Shown here: positions 1 to 12,200 of the stretch, piece after piece
How positions within the stretch are numbered: position 1 is the stretch's first letter
How the letters are laid out: every line of letters starts with the position of its first letter
Assembly: GCA_949128115.1 (NCBI GenBank)
Contig: OX421964.1
Location: 36,262,177 to 36,326,176, forward strand
Direction of reading: 5' to 3'
DNA: 64,000 nucleotides
Source: Anaspis maculata
Lineage: Eukaryota > Arthropoda > Insecta > Coleoptera > Scraptiidae
The notes under the pieces: generated by a model
Databases searched by the model: none
Told to the model about the DNA's origin: nothing
Seen by the model: only the letters and a program-made list of their open reading frames with translations
Made by a program: the position numbers and the translations under genes

Positions 1-85
1 ACAATTTGATCCCTGAGCGAAGCAAGTGAAGACAACTCTTGAAGTTTTGGGTCCCAAGCGCCGCCGGTGCAGTCGGTATACTTAC

Positions 86-227
86 ACTATTAACCTCTCG
101 CAGTCTGCGCAAATGTTTTGGCCTGGAGGCAACTGGGGCGTGGGCGGTGTCGGTCGAGTTTCGGGTGCGACCACGTGCCTCAATCCGGCGATTCCGATCG
201 GCGCAGTTACTACACCTGAATCTAGTT
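86..227 (-). CDS. Zasp52: Zasp coding exon 6 (Pro-rich linker and start of a LIM domain)
   Basis: The acceptor is CTGTGAAG and the donor is GTAAGT. The exon encodes a linker rich in P and T (PETRPTPPTPQLPPG), then NICADCERLIV with the first zinc-binding CxxC of a LIM domain. The remaining LIM residues must lie on exons left of the window. The acceptor tract is weaker than the others, but both phases fit. Confidence 0.75.
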
Positions 228-3200
228 CTTCACAGAAAAATTTATTGCAGTCATTGTGTAGAAACACTCACAAGAATGTCTACACAAGACCAAAACTCAA
301 ATCCAGAAAAAAGCTTGGATCAACGTTACCTGATTCTGAATTCCTTGGCTCATTCTCAGCTTCCTGCAGCATAGCCAAAACAGCGCTTTTTGAGGCATCG
401 TAATTCTTCTCGTTTTTCTTGAAGTTCACACTGCAAGTCTTTCCGTTATTATCACCAACTATCCGAATTGTCTAAACTTTACCCTAAAGCTCCCGTCGAC
501 AACACTTCAGTCTGTGCCGAAAGTGTTTCTTTTATACTTTCTTCTGAGTAAAGCTTCAACGGAGAATTGTATTGGTTATTCACGAGTTTTGGACCACCAC
601 CGTTAACAGTTCCGTTTTGCTGAAATCCAAATTTTGGTTACACACACTTTTTATAATTTGCACCGAAATTGTATGGATATACCTGTGGACTGAAGGGTTT
701 GGCGGACAAGTTGTGTCCTGTGCCGACTGCGCCCCAGTTATCTTGTTGGGTCGAGGCTAGGGAGGTCTTGGTGACTGGATTGATGCTGTGAATCGATGAT
801 GGTGCACTGGGGAATGATCCTGTTGGTGTCACCGAAGGTTTCCAAGTAGAGCCTCCCCTAAAAATACCTGGGCATTAGACCAAAGGCGCAGTTTTTAATA
901 GCTGCTGCTTGTACCTTTGAATTGTGAGCTCGAAAGCAGGGCCGGCTCTGACAATGACATCCTGGGCGTCCTTGTGCCGCAGATTGAACACGTCGATGTT
1001 GTTTATTTTGATTACGGAATCGCCGGCGATGAGTCCGGCCCTTTCTGCTGGCGAACCGCCGTTTACCTGTAAACAAAGCGCGGTTAATTTCGGTCAAGGT
1101 CTGTCTCTTCGACTAGGAAGTACTCGGAAAATATTTTATTTATAAACTGATCATTATTATTTCAGTTGATACCAGTTGCGTATTTTAGGTTTCTTAAGAT
1201 ATTATAGCGTTCCACTGGACATTCCGGTGCGCGCTTTTCTGCCCTCGTCGCCAGCGAAACAAAAATTTACTCGTATGAAAGGCTTATTTACTATTATTCG
1301 CATCATTGGGTCCGCACCATACTGTCAGGGATAGGTAGATACATTTAACACGATGATTGAATTTGACCTCGAATTTGACAGAGCTTGATGGTGAAACTGG
1401 AAGTTTAAAGGTACTGATTCACCGAAATTTGAGGATATTCTTAATTATTATAATGGCATAATGGCGGGTAGCAAAAAATAATGGCAATTTTTCCAAGCTT
1501 GGACCTCAGAGGGCCTCAGAGTACACTTCTAGGCCCAATATTTTCATTACCCGCATAACGAACCTCGCTCGATCTTTATGGGAATTAGGTCTTCGACGGA
1601 TTTGGCTGTTTTTATAGCTGTTTTGAATTTTGATATTTTGTAGCTCTTGTGATGATGCACCAACTGGTAACCTAACCATAAAACAAATATTAAGTGCTTT
1701 CCTTTTACCACAAAACTCACTGATCTAATCTAATAAGTTACAGAGAGAAAAATCGAGAAATCACATGTGCGAGAGTGAGATACCACTAACAACTTAGGTC
1801 AAAATACTTAGTTCAGGTTGTAAAAGGAAAGCACCTATTATTAGATTGATATCAACCCCCAAAATCTAAGTTTTTGCAATAATCTGGTTGTTCTGGACTG
1901 GAACAGGACTGGAAATAGAATGATGTGACCTAAATTTGACATATTCATCAATGACATAGTGGATCGGGTGGATGGTAGGATACTGATGTACGCCGATGAC
2001 GTGAAATTGTTCAGGAGGGTCCGTACTGGGGAGGACTGTGATCTGCTGCAGAAGGACTTGAATGGCGTTTCTGAGTGGTGCCGGGACAACGGGCTTCATT
2101 TGAACGTCGACAAATGTAAGGTGATAAGGTGATGTCCTTTACCAGAAATACCTCGCGTCTTGTGAGCTACGAGTATGTCCTAGATGGTGTTCCGCTGGGG
2201 TCCTGCAGCACTTTTCGGGATCTTGGCGTCCTGTTTGACACAGAGTTATCATTTGCACCTCACATCGATCAGGTCTGCAAGTCAGCTCTCAGGATGCTGG
2301 GATTTATCATTAGGAATGGCGGATCTATCGCAAATATCGACTGCCTCAAGTCTCTCTATTTTACCTTCGTTCGGTCGAGGCTAGAATATGCGAGTCTGGT
2401 GTGGGCGCCCATCTACAGGAGACAGAGTCTTCAGCTCCAGCGTGTCGAAAGAAAATTTTTGAAATATCTCTATTTCAGACAGCATGGTGTTTTCCAGGAC
2501 CGAGGCTTTGACGGTGACCTTCTTTTGGATGAGTTTGGTATAGATTCTCTTGAGTATCGGAGGTGTCGTGCGTCTCTTGTCTTTCTTTATAAACTCTTTA
2601 GCGGAACTGCGGACTGCAGTGAGCTCCTGGGGGAACTTTCCATATTGGTACCGCGATTGAGTACTAGAGGCTGCGGATTTTTCAGACTCCCTGCTGCCGC
2701 CACGAATGCCATCATCAGATCTCCGATTTATGCTATGTCCAGGTCCTTCAACGACGTCTGTCACAAGACAGACTTAAGCTCCCCCTCGTTAAGCGTTTTT
2801 ATGCGAGCCCTCCAGGTTGCCTAGATCTGTCTCAGGACAGTGGGCTTTTCCCTTGTCTTTATTCTTGTGCTGTATTTTGTTTTTATTTGTGTGCATTGTT
2901 TGTCGCATCACTCATTATGATATGCTAGTAGTGCTACTTATTTATTTTAATCATTTTTCTTGTCCTCTTTATGACTTCTTTTTGTTGTTGGACAATAAAG
3001 CCTATTATTATTATTATTATTATTATTAAATTGAACCCCATTGGGAGTGAAACGGTTGGTTTTTGATGGTTGGCAAAATGATAAATTATTTATCAGCTTC
3101 ACAAGGGCTACATTTCAAAATTACAGATAGCCTAATTCCAGCTCTTGTCACACCTGTCGATTGACTGTTTTACTTCCCCGACCCACCACCCAACGAGGAG

Positions 3201-6200
3201 GGGAAGTATAGTGAACGCGCTAAAAAAATTTTTCGAGATGAAGACGGAGGTCCTCCAAGACGATTAAGAACATTTTTGGAGTGATGTCTGTCTGTGTGTG
3301 TGTCTGTCTGTGTGCGTGTGTCTGTCTGTCTGTGTGTCTGTAATCTGCTACGATTACAGCCGCAACGTTGATCCGATCGACTTGAAATTCGGTATGCGGA
3401 CATTGTTGGTCCCTGGAAAGAGCCCATTAGTTTTTGGCTGTCATCTGTCAAACTGAAATGTCCAAGGAAATGTCACTATCAAAAAATGACAGAAGTTATA
3501 CATCACTGAACTTGACTTGCGATATACCGTTTGAGAGCCCATAAAAAGACTGTATTCAGAACAGTTGAAAGTTTTTTCCTATCTGTCATCTGTCAAATAA
3601 TAAAAAATGTCAAAGTTCAAAACTTTACCATCCAATTATTCAAAATCTATCCGATGGATTGGGACCAAATTGGCAGCAAGCAACAAAACAAAAGAGTCAA
3701 ATCAAGTCTGCACTTGCAATCTTCCACCATATCCCAGTCGAGCGGTATGAATTTTCAAAATTTCTCCCAGCCGTTGCCACCCGAGTGGGCCTCTCGTCCG
3801 AATTTTGACCAGAACGACTTGCCTTCGATACAGGACTCCACTCAAAAATTCATTACTGCTCGGCGATCAACTTTTTTCGAAAAAGTCAACCTGATATCGA
3901 AAGTATATTGGATTGGGCGTCATGTAGACCAATTTTCAAAATCAGCACGGTTCCGGTTTTCTGACGGTAATTTTTTCAAAATGGAATTTGTATATTCCGT
4001 GAATTTGAAAAAACTACAATGCCAACTTTGACATGCGGTGAGCCCCACGAAATATTCATTTTAGGTGCAGACATGCTGAGAATGAAAGTTGGAGAATTGA
4101 TTTCATTGATTTTTGGAAAGAAAATTTTCGAAATCGGACTCATGGTTTCCAAGTTTTCATTTCTAGAAAAAACGCAAATTTTCCAACTTTTTATCCCGAG
4201 AACAGATTCTCACAATTTTTTTTTAAACAAGAGGTTACTGGCTCTTGAACATTTCTTAATAATTTTCTTCTCCATTTCCCGGAAATTTCCCTGTTGAAAA
4301 TGTAAAACAGGCCTTGGTTATCGAAACCAGATTTGAATGATGGAGCTTAAAGTGAATCCGTAATTGACGATCTTCATAATAAGATGATTTGGAGAAAAAA
4401 ATTAGGTTTTCCCGGAAAATTGAAATTTTCAAAATTTTCAGTTCCATGAAGACTATTTTCAATTTTTCTGTGGTGCCAGTTTTAGATCGTTCACCTCTAT
4501 TCATGTACTAATGCATCTGACTGCCTCACTCGCTTTTCTTTCTACATAATTTGGTTCCTATAATGAAAACCTGCTTTGTAACTTTTTCCCTTGTGAACAG
4601 ATTTATAGCAACGTTTTTCTAAACAAAAGGTAATTGATTCTTGAACATTTCCAGACAATTTCTCTTGAAATTTTTAAGTTTTCCTAGAGTTTTCCGCTTC
4701 AAAATCCACCGGCCCAGCTTACCGAGACGAGACTCAAATGATGAAGCTCTGAATGAATCTCTAATTAGAGGAAATATCTCAATTCTTCAATCTTTTTCTC
4801 TAATTTCCCACCCGAAGGAACATCATTTCATGATAAAATTTCCATCCGTTCCTTGCTACTCGTCGGGGAAGTTTTGGGGTGATACAACCGATTTTTTTTC
4901 TTGAATGAGAAATTTTCAGACTCAAATATCCCGTAAACGGTGGCACTATTATAGGTACAAGCATTTTGTTTGTGAGCCACCAGCGTCTAGTACTAATGTC
5001 ATTTATATTCAACAAAGCAATAGTGGCTTGTTGATTACAAGTTAACCAGTTTATCTACCTATTTTTTCCTTCATAAATCTCTGGACTGTCGTGTGCCTGA
5101 CCTTAGAAGGACCCTGACCTGATTTTGGACATATCACCAGAGTTTTAAACAATTTTGACAAAGCAGAGGACAAAGTCAAATTTGACACAAAATGATAGTG
5201 ACAGCATCGAGCTACTATTTCAGCCCTAAAATCTACGAAACCATCCTCAGACTCTTCAAAGAGTTTATCAAAACCGAACATGTGACGTGTTCCGAGTTCA
5301 TCGAATGTAAAGTAAAACTCGACCCGAATGCCCTTGACGACGAAGAAATCAAATGTTTCGTCCTCTTGGCCCACCACCGCGAGTTCCTGGACGCAGTCAA
5401 AACCAACTTCGTTCGCGCCACCAGAATCAGAAACTACAATGACAACAAAATTATCATGTGCTTCTTTTCTATAGTGTTCATCTTGGACGAATTCAACATG
5501 GAGGAAGTCTACGGCACTATCATCAGGTCGAAATTTGGATTCAAGACAAAGGTTCTAGAATACCTTTTATGGGAACACAACCAAATAATGACGGCTTTAG
5601 CTGGGTGCAAGATATTCGAAGACGAGTACGTTCTGAAGAACATCATTCATCCGTTGTTGAACAAGATTTGGATCATTGAGGATTTTATAGACCGCCTGGA
5701 GAAGGAACAAATCAGAGCGGTCAAACCGCCAACTGTTCCGGATCAAATGAACATTCACCGCCGAAAAGTAAAAGTTCCGGTGGTTCCTTTGAATACGCCT
5801 GAAGAATTTGAAAGATTCAAACACAACAAAGTTCCTAAATCAACTTACAGTGCTTTAACAGACGTAGAAGAACGCCTGGTGAGCGAGCATGAGAAAAACA
5901 GGAAGAAAGCCCAGATGTTGTTGAAGCATGCCAAAATGTTCGGGATGAAAAACTTCTGTAAGCCCGTGACGAGGCCAGAACCGGAACCTATAAGTGCTAA
6001 ACCGAAGTTTAAAGCTAAAAAAGCCCCGAAATTTTCGACAAAAACCGAAATCAAGGAAAACATAACGACGGTGCTGCGTGAAGCCAATTATTGCATCAAA
6101 GAACGGGAGAACGCCTTCAAAGAACTCGAGGAGATACTGAAAGGTGGTGGCTGTATGGAAAAGTATCGTGAATTGGAAGCTGAATCGAAACAACTCGAGA

Positions 6201-9200
6201 AGCAAAAGATCATTGAAGATATCGAGAGGAAGCATTTAGAAGGCTTGTTGACGTTTGAAGAAGCACTACTGGCAAGGAAGAGACTTTTAGCTGAAAACAA
6301 AGAGCGCTTCAACCAGTTCAAGCTCGAACAAGTGGAGATTCTAGGTAAAATTGATGAGTGGAAAGAAAGAGAGCAAGAAAAAATTCAAGACCTGGTTAGA
6401 AAAGCGCGCGAGATTGAGAACAACGCCAGAGAATCCGAGAAAAAAGCGATCGAAGAGAAGCAAATGAAAGCGGCTCAAGTGAAGGACGAAACCAAGAGCT
6501 TGTTGATGCGTAGCTTTGAACAAAGACACAAGGAGCTGGCGAGAAAAACCAAGTTGATTCAAGAAATCAAAGTGCTGCACCAGCTGAGGATGATGGAGAA
6601 CCAAGACAACAAGGAGTTCGATCCTAACGACTGCCCCAACTTGGGGTTGCTGTGCCAGATGACGATAGCCGAGTTGCAAGAACGACTGGTGCTCACAAAA
6701 ATCAAAATGGAAGAAGAACTGGAAAGGAAGAGGAACTGGATAAGAGAACACAAAAATCAAAAGCAGACGTTGATGAGGAATGTGAAGCTTTTAATTGCGC
6801 AAGCTCGAATGTCAAAGCCGAAACCTATGCCAATTCACACACCGAAAATAGGACGAAATCCCGATCTAGATAAGCTGAGGAAGCAGTTGGAGCGCACCAG
6901 GGAGATGAGGAAGGGATACGTCCGGGATGCACCGTCAAATCCTGCTATATGCAGACAATTTTATTTGGAGTCTTCCACTCAGAAATAATATCTTGTATTT
7001 TTTTTAATATGTATACTTATATAATAAAGCCTCTGGGTTATAGAGACAAAAGCTTGATTTAATTTTCACTGAGAGTGAGAGGCGATGATTCAGTGGAGAC
7101 GCCACACACATACAGATCATGGATTTCTCTGAAAGTCATCGTACTTTGTGATGAATAATCATTTTAATCGCCAGCTGATTTGTTTGGATTTCTAACACAA
7201 CGAAGTGTGTAGTGTTTACCTTGGAAAAGTCACGGTTCAAAGACATTTTCTGATAACAATATCGTGTGCACCGCCAGGTAGAGCAAGGAAGTAATAATTA
7301 TTATTGCAGTAATTAAATGCTTTATTGTTCGTAACTCTGCATTATTCAAATTTTAATTTTCTGTGTTATTGCAGTTTCGTGGGTATAATGTATGATTGTG
7401 TGCGATATTGTGATTGTAAACTTTCCGCGATACAGTGATGATTTCTCGAAGAATGTCAAATGGATCCAAACGAGAATCCAAATTAATTAATATCTGCCAG
7501 AGCGATTACCTATTAAAATTGTTAAAAATAAAAACAGCTCTTTGTGTATGTCCAAACGATAAGGAGATTTAATTGAATTCGTTGATAAGTCGTAAATCAC
7601 ATGCCGACTGACATTTATGGATGAAAATTACGGGCAATTATTTGGAATTTTTTTGATGCCTTGCAACTAATCTTTCAAGCTTTTTACAACGCGTCCATTC
7701 ATAAATAGAGTGGGCCTTAAGGATGGAGTTGGATTAGTAAAATAAGGCGTTGCGGAATCAAGTGACAGAAATTTACCATTGAGATCTCTTTCGAAAGCTA
7801 CAAGGGGCTACCATGAATTGATCTTGAAATAATTTTCAAAATCCAAAAAAAAAAAAAATCGAATTTTTTTTTTGTTGAATTAAGAAAATGTTTTCATGAT
7901 CAACCCATTGTACTTTCCTGTAGCTTTCGAAAAGGGCGATGACGAGGGCGATGATGATGAATTTCTGTCAAGGAATATCCAACTCCATCCTTAATACCGT
8001 ACCGTGCACGAAAAAATTTTTTTACTGCCAATCCAGGGTATGATTCAGATGCTCAACTATGCATGTGCTTTATTAGGTACATAGTAAAGGTATATTTTGT
8101 GCCGTTACAAACAAAAAATTATCACAAATGGTTATCATTTTTCATCAAGTTCAATGATACATCTGAATGATGTTTGCCAAAAACATCCACCTATTGGCAT
8201 TTAATACATTTTTTTGATTTGAATGCTGTTGTTGGAGGTCTTCCGTGTCATCCCACCATTAGGGTCCTTGCATGAATTTTATATTGAGACGATTACTTTA
8301 TAAAATCATTCAAAACGTTATCCACAATAATTTCCGCCCAAAAACAAATTAAAAAAAATTGGTCCATCCTTTAAATGAAGATCAAAGTTTGAACTTTTTT
8401 TTCGCGCCAAAAACGCGGTCGCTTCTACAATGACCTTGTATGACAACGATGACGTCACCCCAAGAGTTCTATTTTTCGTTTGCAAGTTTTTTTTCTTTGC
8501 GAGGTTGCAGCCCTGCGCCCTGAAACTCCGCGAAAATTCAAATCTTCATTATTTTGCAGACCTATTTCAATTTTGGGATGTAGCGCCTGTGTCAGAAAGC
8601 CGCGAACAGCGCCGTCGCCCTTGCTCACGTGTCAGGGCCATCCACAAGCTCGTGCTGCGCGCTTTTCAACCTGAGCTGAGCTTCAGCCCCACAGACGTCT
8701 GAGACGGTGACAGTGAGATATGTCAAACATTTAAAATTCGTAGTCGCAATATTCTGATAGTGTAGAATCAAGTAGCCCCAGTCCGGGGCACGATGACGTC
8801 ATCCCGCAGCTGACACATTGGTGCATGGAAGTTGCATGCTTAACAGTTTTTGTGTTTTAAGTTTACAAAATAAAATAATATACAGGGTGGTCCAGGTTTT
8901 AGTCGACAAACTTTGCAGGCTGATAGAGGATAAAAAAAGAAGTCGACTCACGCCAAAAAGTACATATCTGAAATGCATATTAAAAAAGTTACAGGCCTTC
9001 AAAGTTGCAGAAAAATATTGTTTTTTTCTTGATAACTTTTGAAGAGCTTGACGGATTTCGCTCAAACTTTGCACATATGATTAACAAACACGTCTCCAGT
9101 GATTTATTGAAAAAAATTCTGTCAGAATGACGCAGTGCCGTAGATATGGGGGGTACTAACCCTCTTACCCCCCTACTTTCTACGCCACTGGATATTTTGG

Positions 9201-12200
9201 AAAACCGTTGAAAGTATTGAATTTGGCGTTCAATTCTGAAGAGATAATTGGCATGTCATTGCTACATTTGGAGCAGCGGTTTTGGAGATACTTGTGTTTA
9301 AAGGTTCAAAAACATCGAATTACGCAAATGTTTCAAAATTCGAGCAAGCTTTGATGCATTAACTTTCAACTTTTTTTTAAATCTAAAGTTAATTGATCCA
9401 TGATGTAGCTCATGGAAAATTGAAAATTGGTTGTGAGAATTCCTAATTTCAGTAACGTGACCAATAAGAAACAAAGGGCCCTTTATTGGTTCTTCTTCTT
9501 ACTAAACTAGAACAACTATCAGTAAGTGAATAGGTAGTTACCTATTGAATATTCAATTATTGCTGAAATCGAGGCTGAAATTATGAATTTACACAATCAT
9601 TTTTCAATTTCTCATGAGCTAAATTATAGATCAATAAACTTTGAATTGAAAAAAAAGTTGAAAGTTGATGGATCAAAGCTTGCTCGAATTTTGAAAAATT
9701 TGCGTAATTCGGTGTTTTTGAACCTTTAAACACAAATATCTCCGAAATCGCTGCTCCAAATGTAGCAATGACACGCCAATTTTCTCTTCAGAATTGAACG
9801 CCAAATCCAATACTTTCAACGGTTTTCCAAAATATCCAGTGGCGTAGAAAGTAGGGGGGTAAGAGGGTTAGTAGGTACTCCCCCATATCTACGGCACTGC
9901 GTCATTCTGACAGAATTTTTTCCAAGAAATCACTGGGGACGTGTTTGTTAACCATATGTGCAAAATTTGAGCGAAATCGGTTGAGCTGTTCAAAAGTTAT
10001 CAAGAAAAAAACAATTTTTTCCCGCAACTTTGAAGGCCTGTCACTTTTTTACTATGCATTTTAGATATGTACTTTTTGGAGCGAGTCGACTTCTTTTTTT
10101 ATCCTCTATCAGCCTGCAAAGTTTGTCGACTAAAACCTGGACCACCCTGTACATATCAAGATTTTCGAAAAACCGTTCAGTCTGTGGCGCTACTTGGCTA
10201 CCAAAGCATCATTGGAGGCAATAAAAAAAATCGTGCATGGACCCTTTTGTCGTGTTTTTGTCACCAAGTGCAGGGTACATTACACTAACCTCCGAACTAT
10301 TACGTACCGTTTGATATTTAGCGAAACCTCACGTGCAAATCCTGTGTACAAATTTTTATCAAGAAGCGGTGCTCCAAATGGGATTATCGTAATTTTGACT
10401 TCAAAAATGGAATTAGCCGACGCGAAAATGTGGGATATGACACTAAACGTCTCAGTTCTTCGTTGTCTTGTGAGGAAGAAAAATAATAACAAACTTTTCT
10501 CACTTGCCGAAGACTTCGACATGGCGACTGACGCCATGCATAGTCACACGTTTGCTCTTCGGTAGGCATAACGATATTATTAAATAAGTGAACTCATAAT
10601 AAATTCTCCAATTTTCTATATCTATAGTTATGTCTAGCTATGACATGACCCAAGTTAATAACTAGAAAGTGATTCTGACCATCTACGACCAAGAAAGAAA
10701 TGGATTTGACATTAAAACATATCGCTTCGTTATTGAATAGGTAGGTATATTTCTACGCCCACGTTATGAATTTGAACGCAATCGGATGAAAATTTTTGAT
10801 TTCAAAATTTCTGCAATTTCTAGTTCTATCAACATTTTTTTCAGTATATCAAGTTACGTCAAGTTACTTATATAAATATATGTATGATAATAAATTGGTA
10901 AAAAACAAGAAAAGGGGATCATCCGACCGAACGAAGGTCCCCATTACACTCGCTGCATTGGCTCGTCGCTCTTTTTTTAGTTGTTATTGAGCGTAAAGGT
11001 TTATTAGTTTTGGTGCATATATCCTTCTGGTACCTGTTATTGGCTATTTCAAAATGTTAAACAGTGGATTGCACTGTCTGTCGGGAACACACGCACGCAT
11101 ATATTTTCAATTTGCACAGGCGAGGCGCGTCGCGCCGGGCCGTAGCTTTTCAGTTGTTTTAAGAAATTCGTAACTATTGACCCGGGGGTCGTATCAAAGT
11201 GAAGTTCTTGTCAACAGAGACTTGAAATTTTTCTCTAAATATAACCCCTACATGTGGCTATATATTTCATAGGTTGTGTCAGCTTGTCAAGTCCAGTTGT
11301 GAACTTCAACAATTAATCAGCGACGCCACCCCAAACTAAAATGTTATTATTGTAATGGACCTTTTCAAAAAAGAGAGACAGATGCTTGCGCGTTCGTACC
11401 GCGCAGTTGGTGGTGTCTAGCTATAACGGCGCCTAATATCTTCAAGGGAAACCCCGTTCGTTATGAAGTGCGCGGCACCCCACTGCGGCTATGTGGGGCT
11501 GTGACGTAAATCGTGTGAGAGAGACCGCCTTTATTGAAAAGGTCCATTGTTCAGTTAATTGTGCCATTCTACGAATTTTGTCATGAAATATGCAGGGTCC
11601 ATTTAATTTTTGGTTACTAACCTCCGAACTATAGGTAAATCTACTTCGAGATCTACTTACTCTACCTGCTTTACTTCAAAGATGACTTTCACATTGCAAA
11701 TAATAATAGGAGTAAAGCGAGGAGTAAAGTGAATGATGGGGTATTATTGACTTATCAGCAGAGTTTTAACAGCGATTTATCAGTCAGTCATTATTGATTT
11801 GCATCAGATCAAAAATAATGTTGATATCTAATAATATAATGTTATCAAGGCCACTATGGATGAAAGAAAGTACTTTTTGAGTGCATTTTATTTATTCTGG
11901 GAAAATTCTTTGAAAGACGTAGAGTATCGTGCAATCAAAAAAAAACTCGAAAAAAAAAACATTTTATGGGTTGGATTTGGTGTTCAGAAATTCGGTCATT
12001 TAGCCAATCCAGTCGCTGTATTCAATCAATATTTTGTTCCCAAAGCCAATCCTGAATGGCTTTTGTTGATTGCCTCGTTGATCGCGTTGTATACCCACCT
12101 AAGTATGTACCTTTCCCTGCCGGACCTACACCTAGGAAGAGCAGTAGGTAGGTAGGCATAGCTACTTATTTTTAGTTAGGTACTCACTACTCATCTAGGT

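Noticed and set aside
3283..3342. Repetitive TGTC/TG tract considered as a CRISPR-like or structured array
   Set aside because: It is a simple microsatellite within an animal repeat. There are no spacers of regular length.
3531..4031. 166-residue open frame on the plus strand
   Set aside because: It lies inside repeat RA. Other copies are inverted, deleted or frameshifted at the same place, so it is a chance opening.
11856..12155. 99-residue open frame
   Set aside because: No domain, poor coding-like composition towards the end, and no splice partner that extends it.
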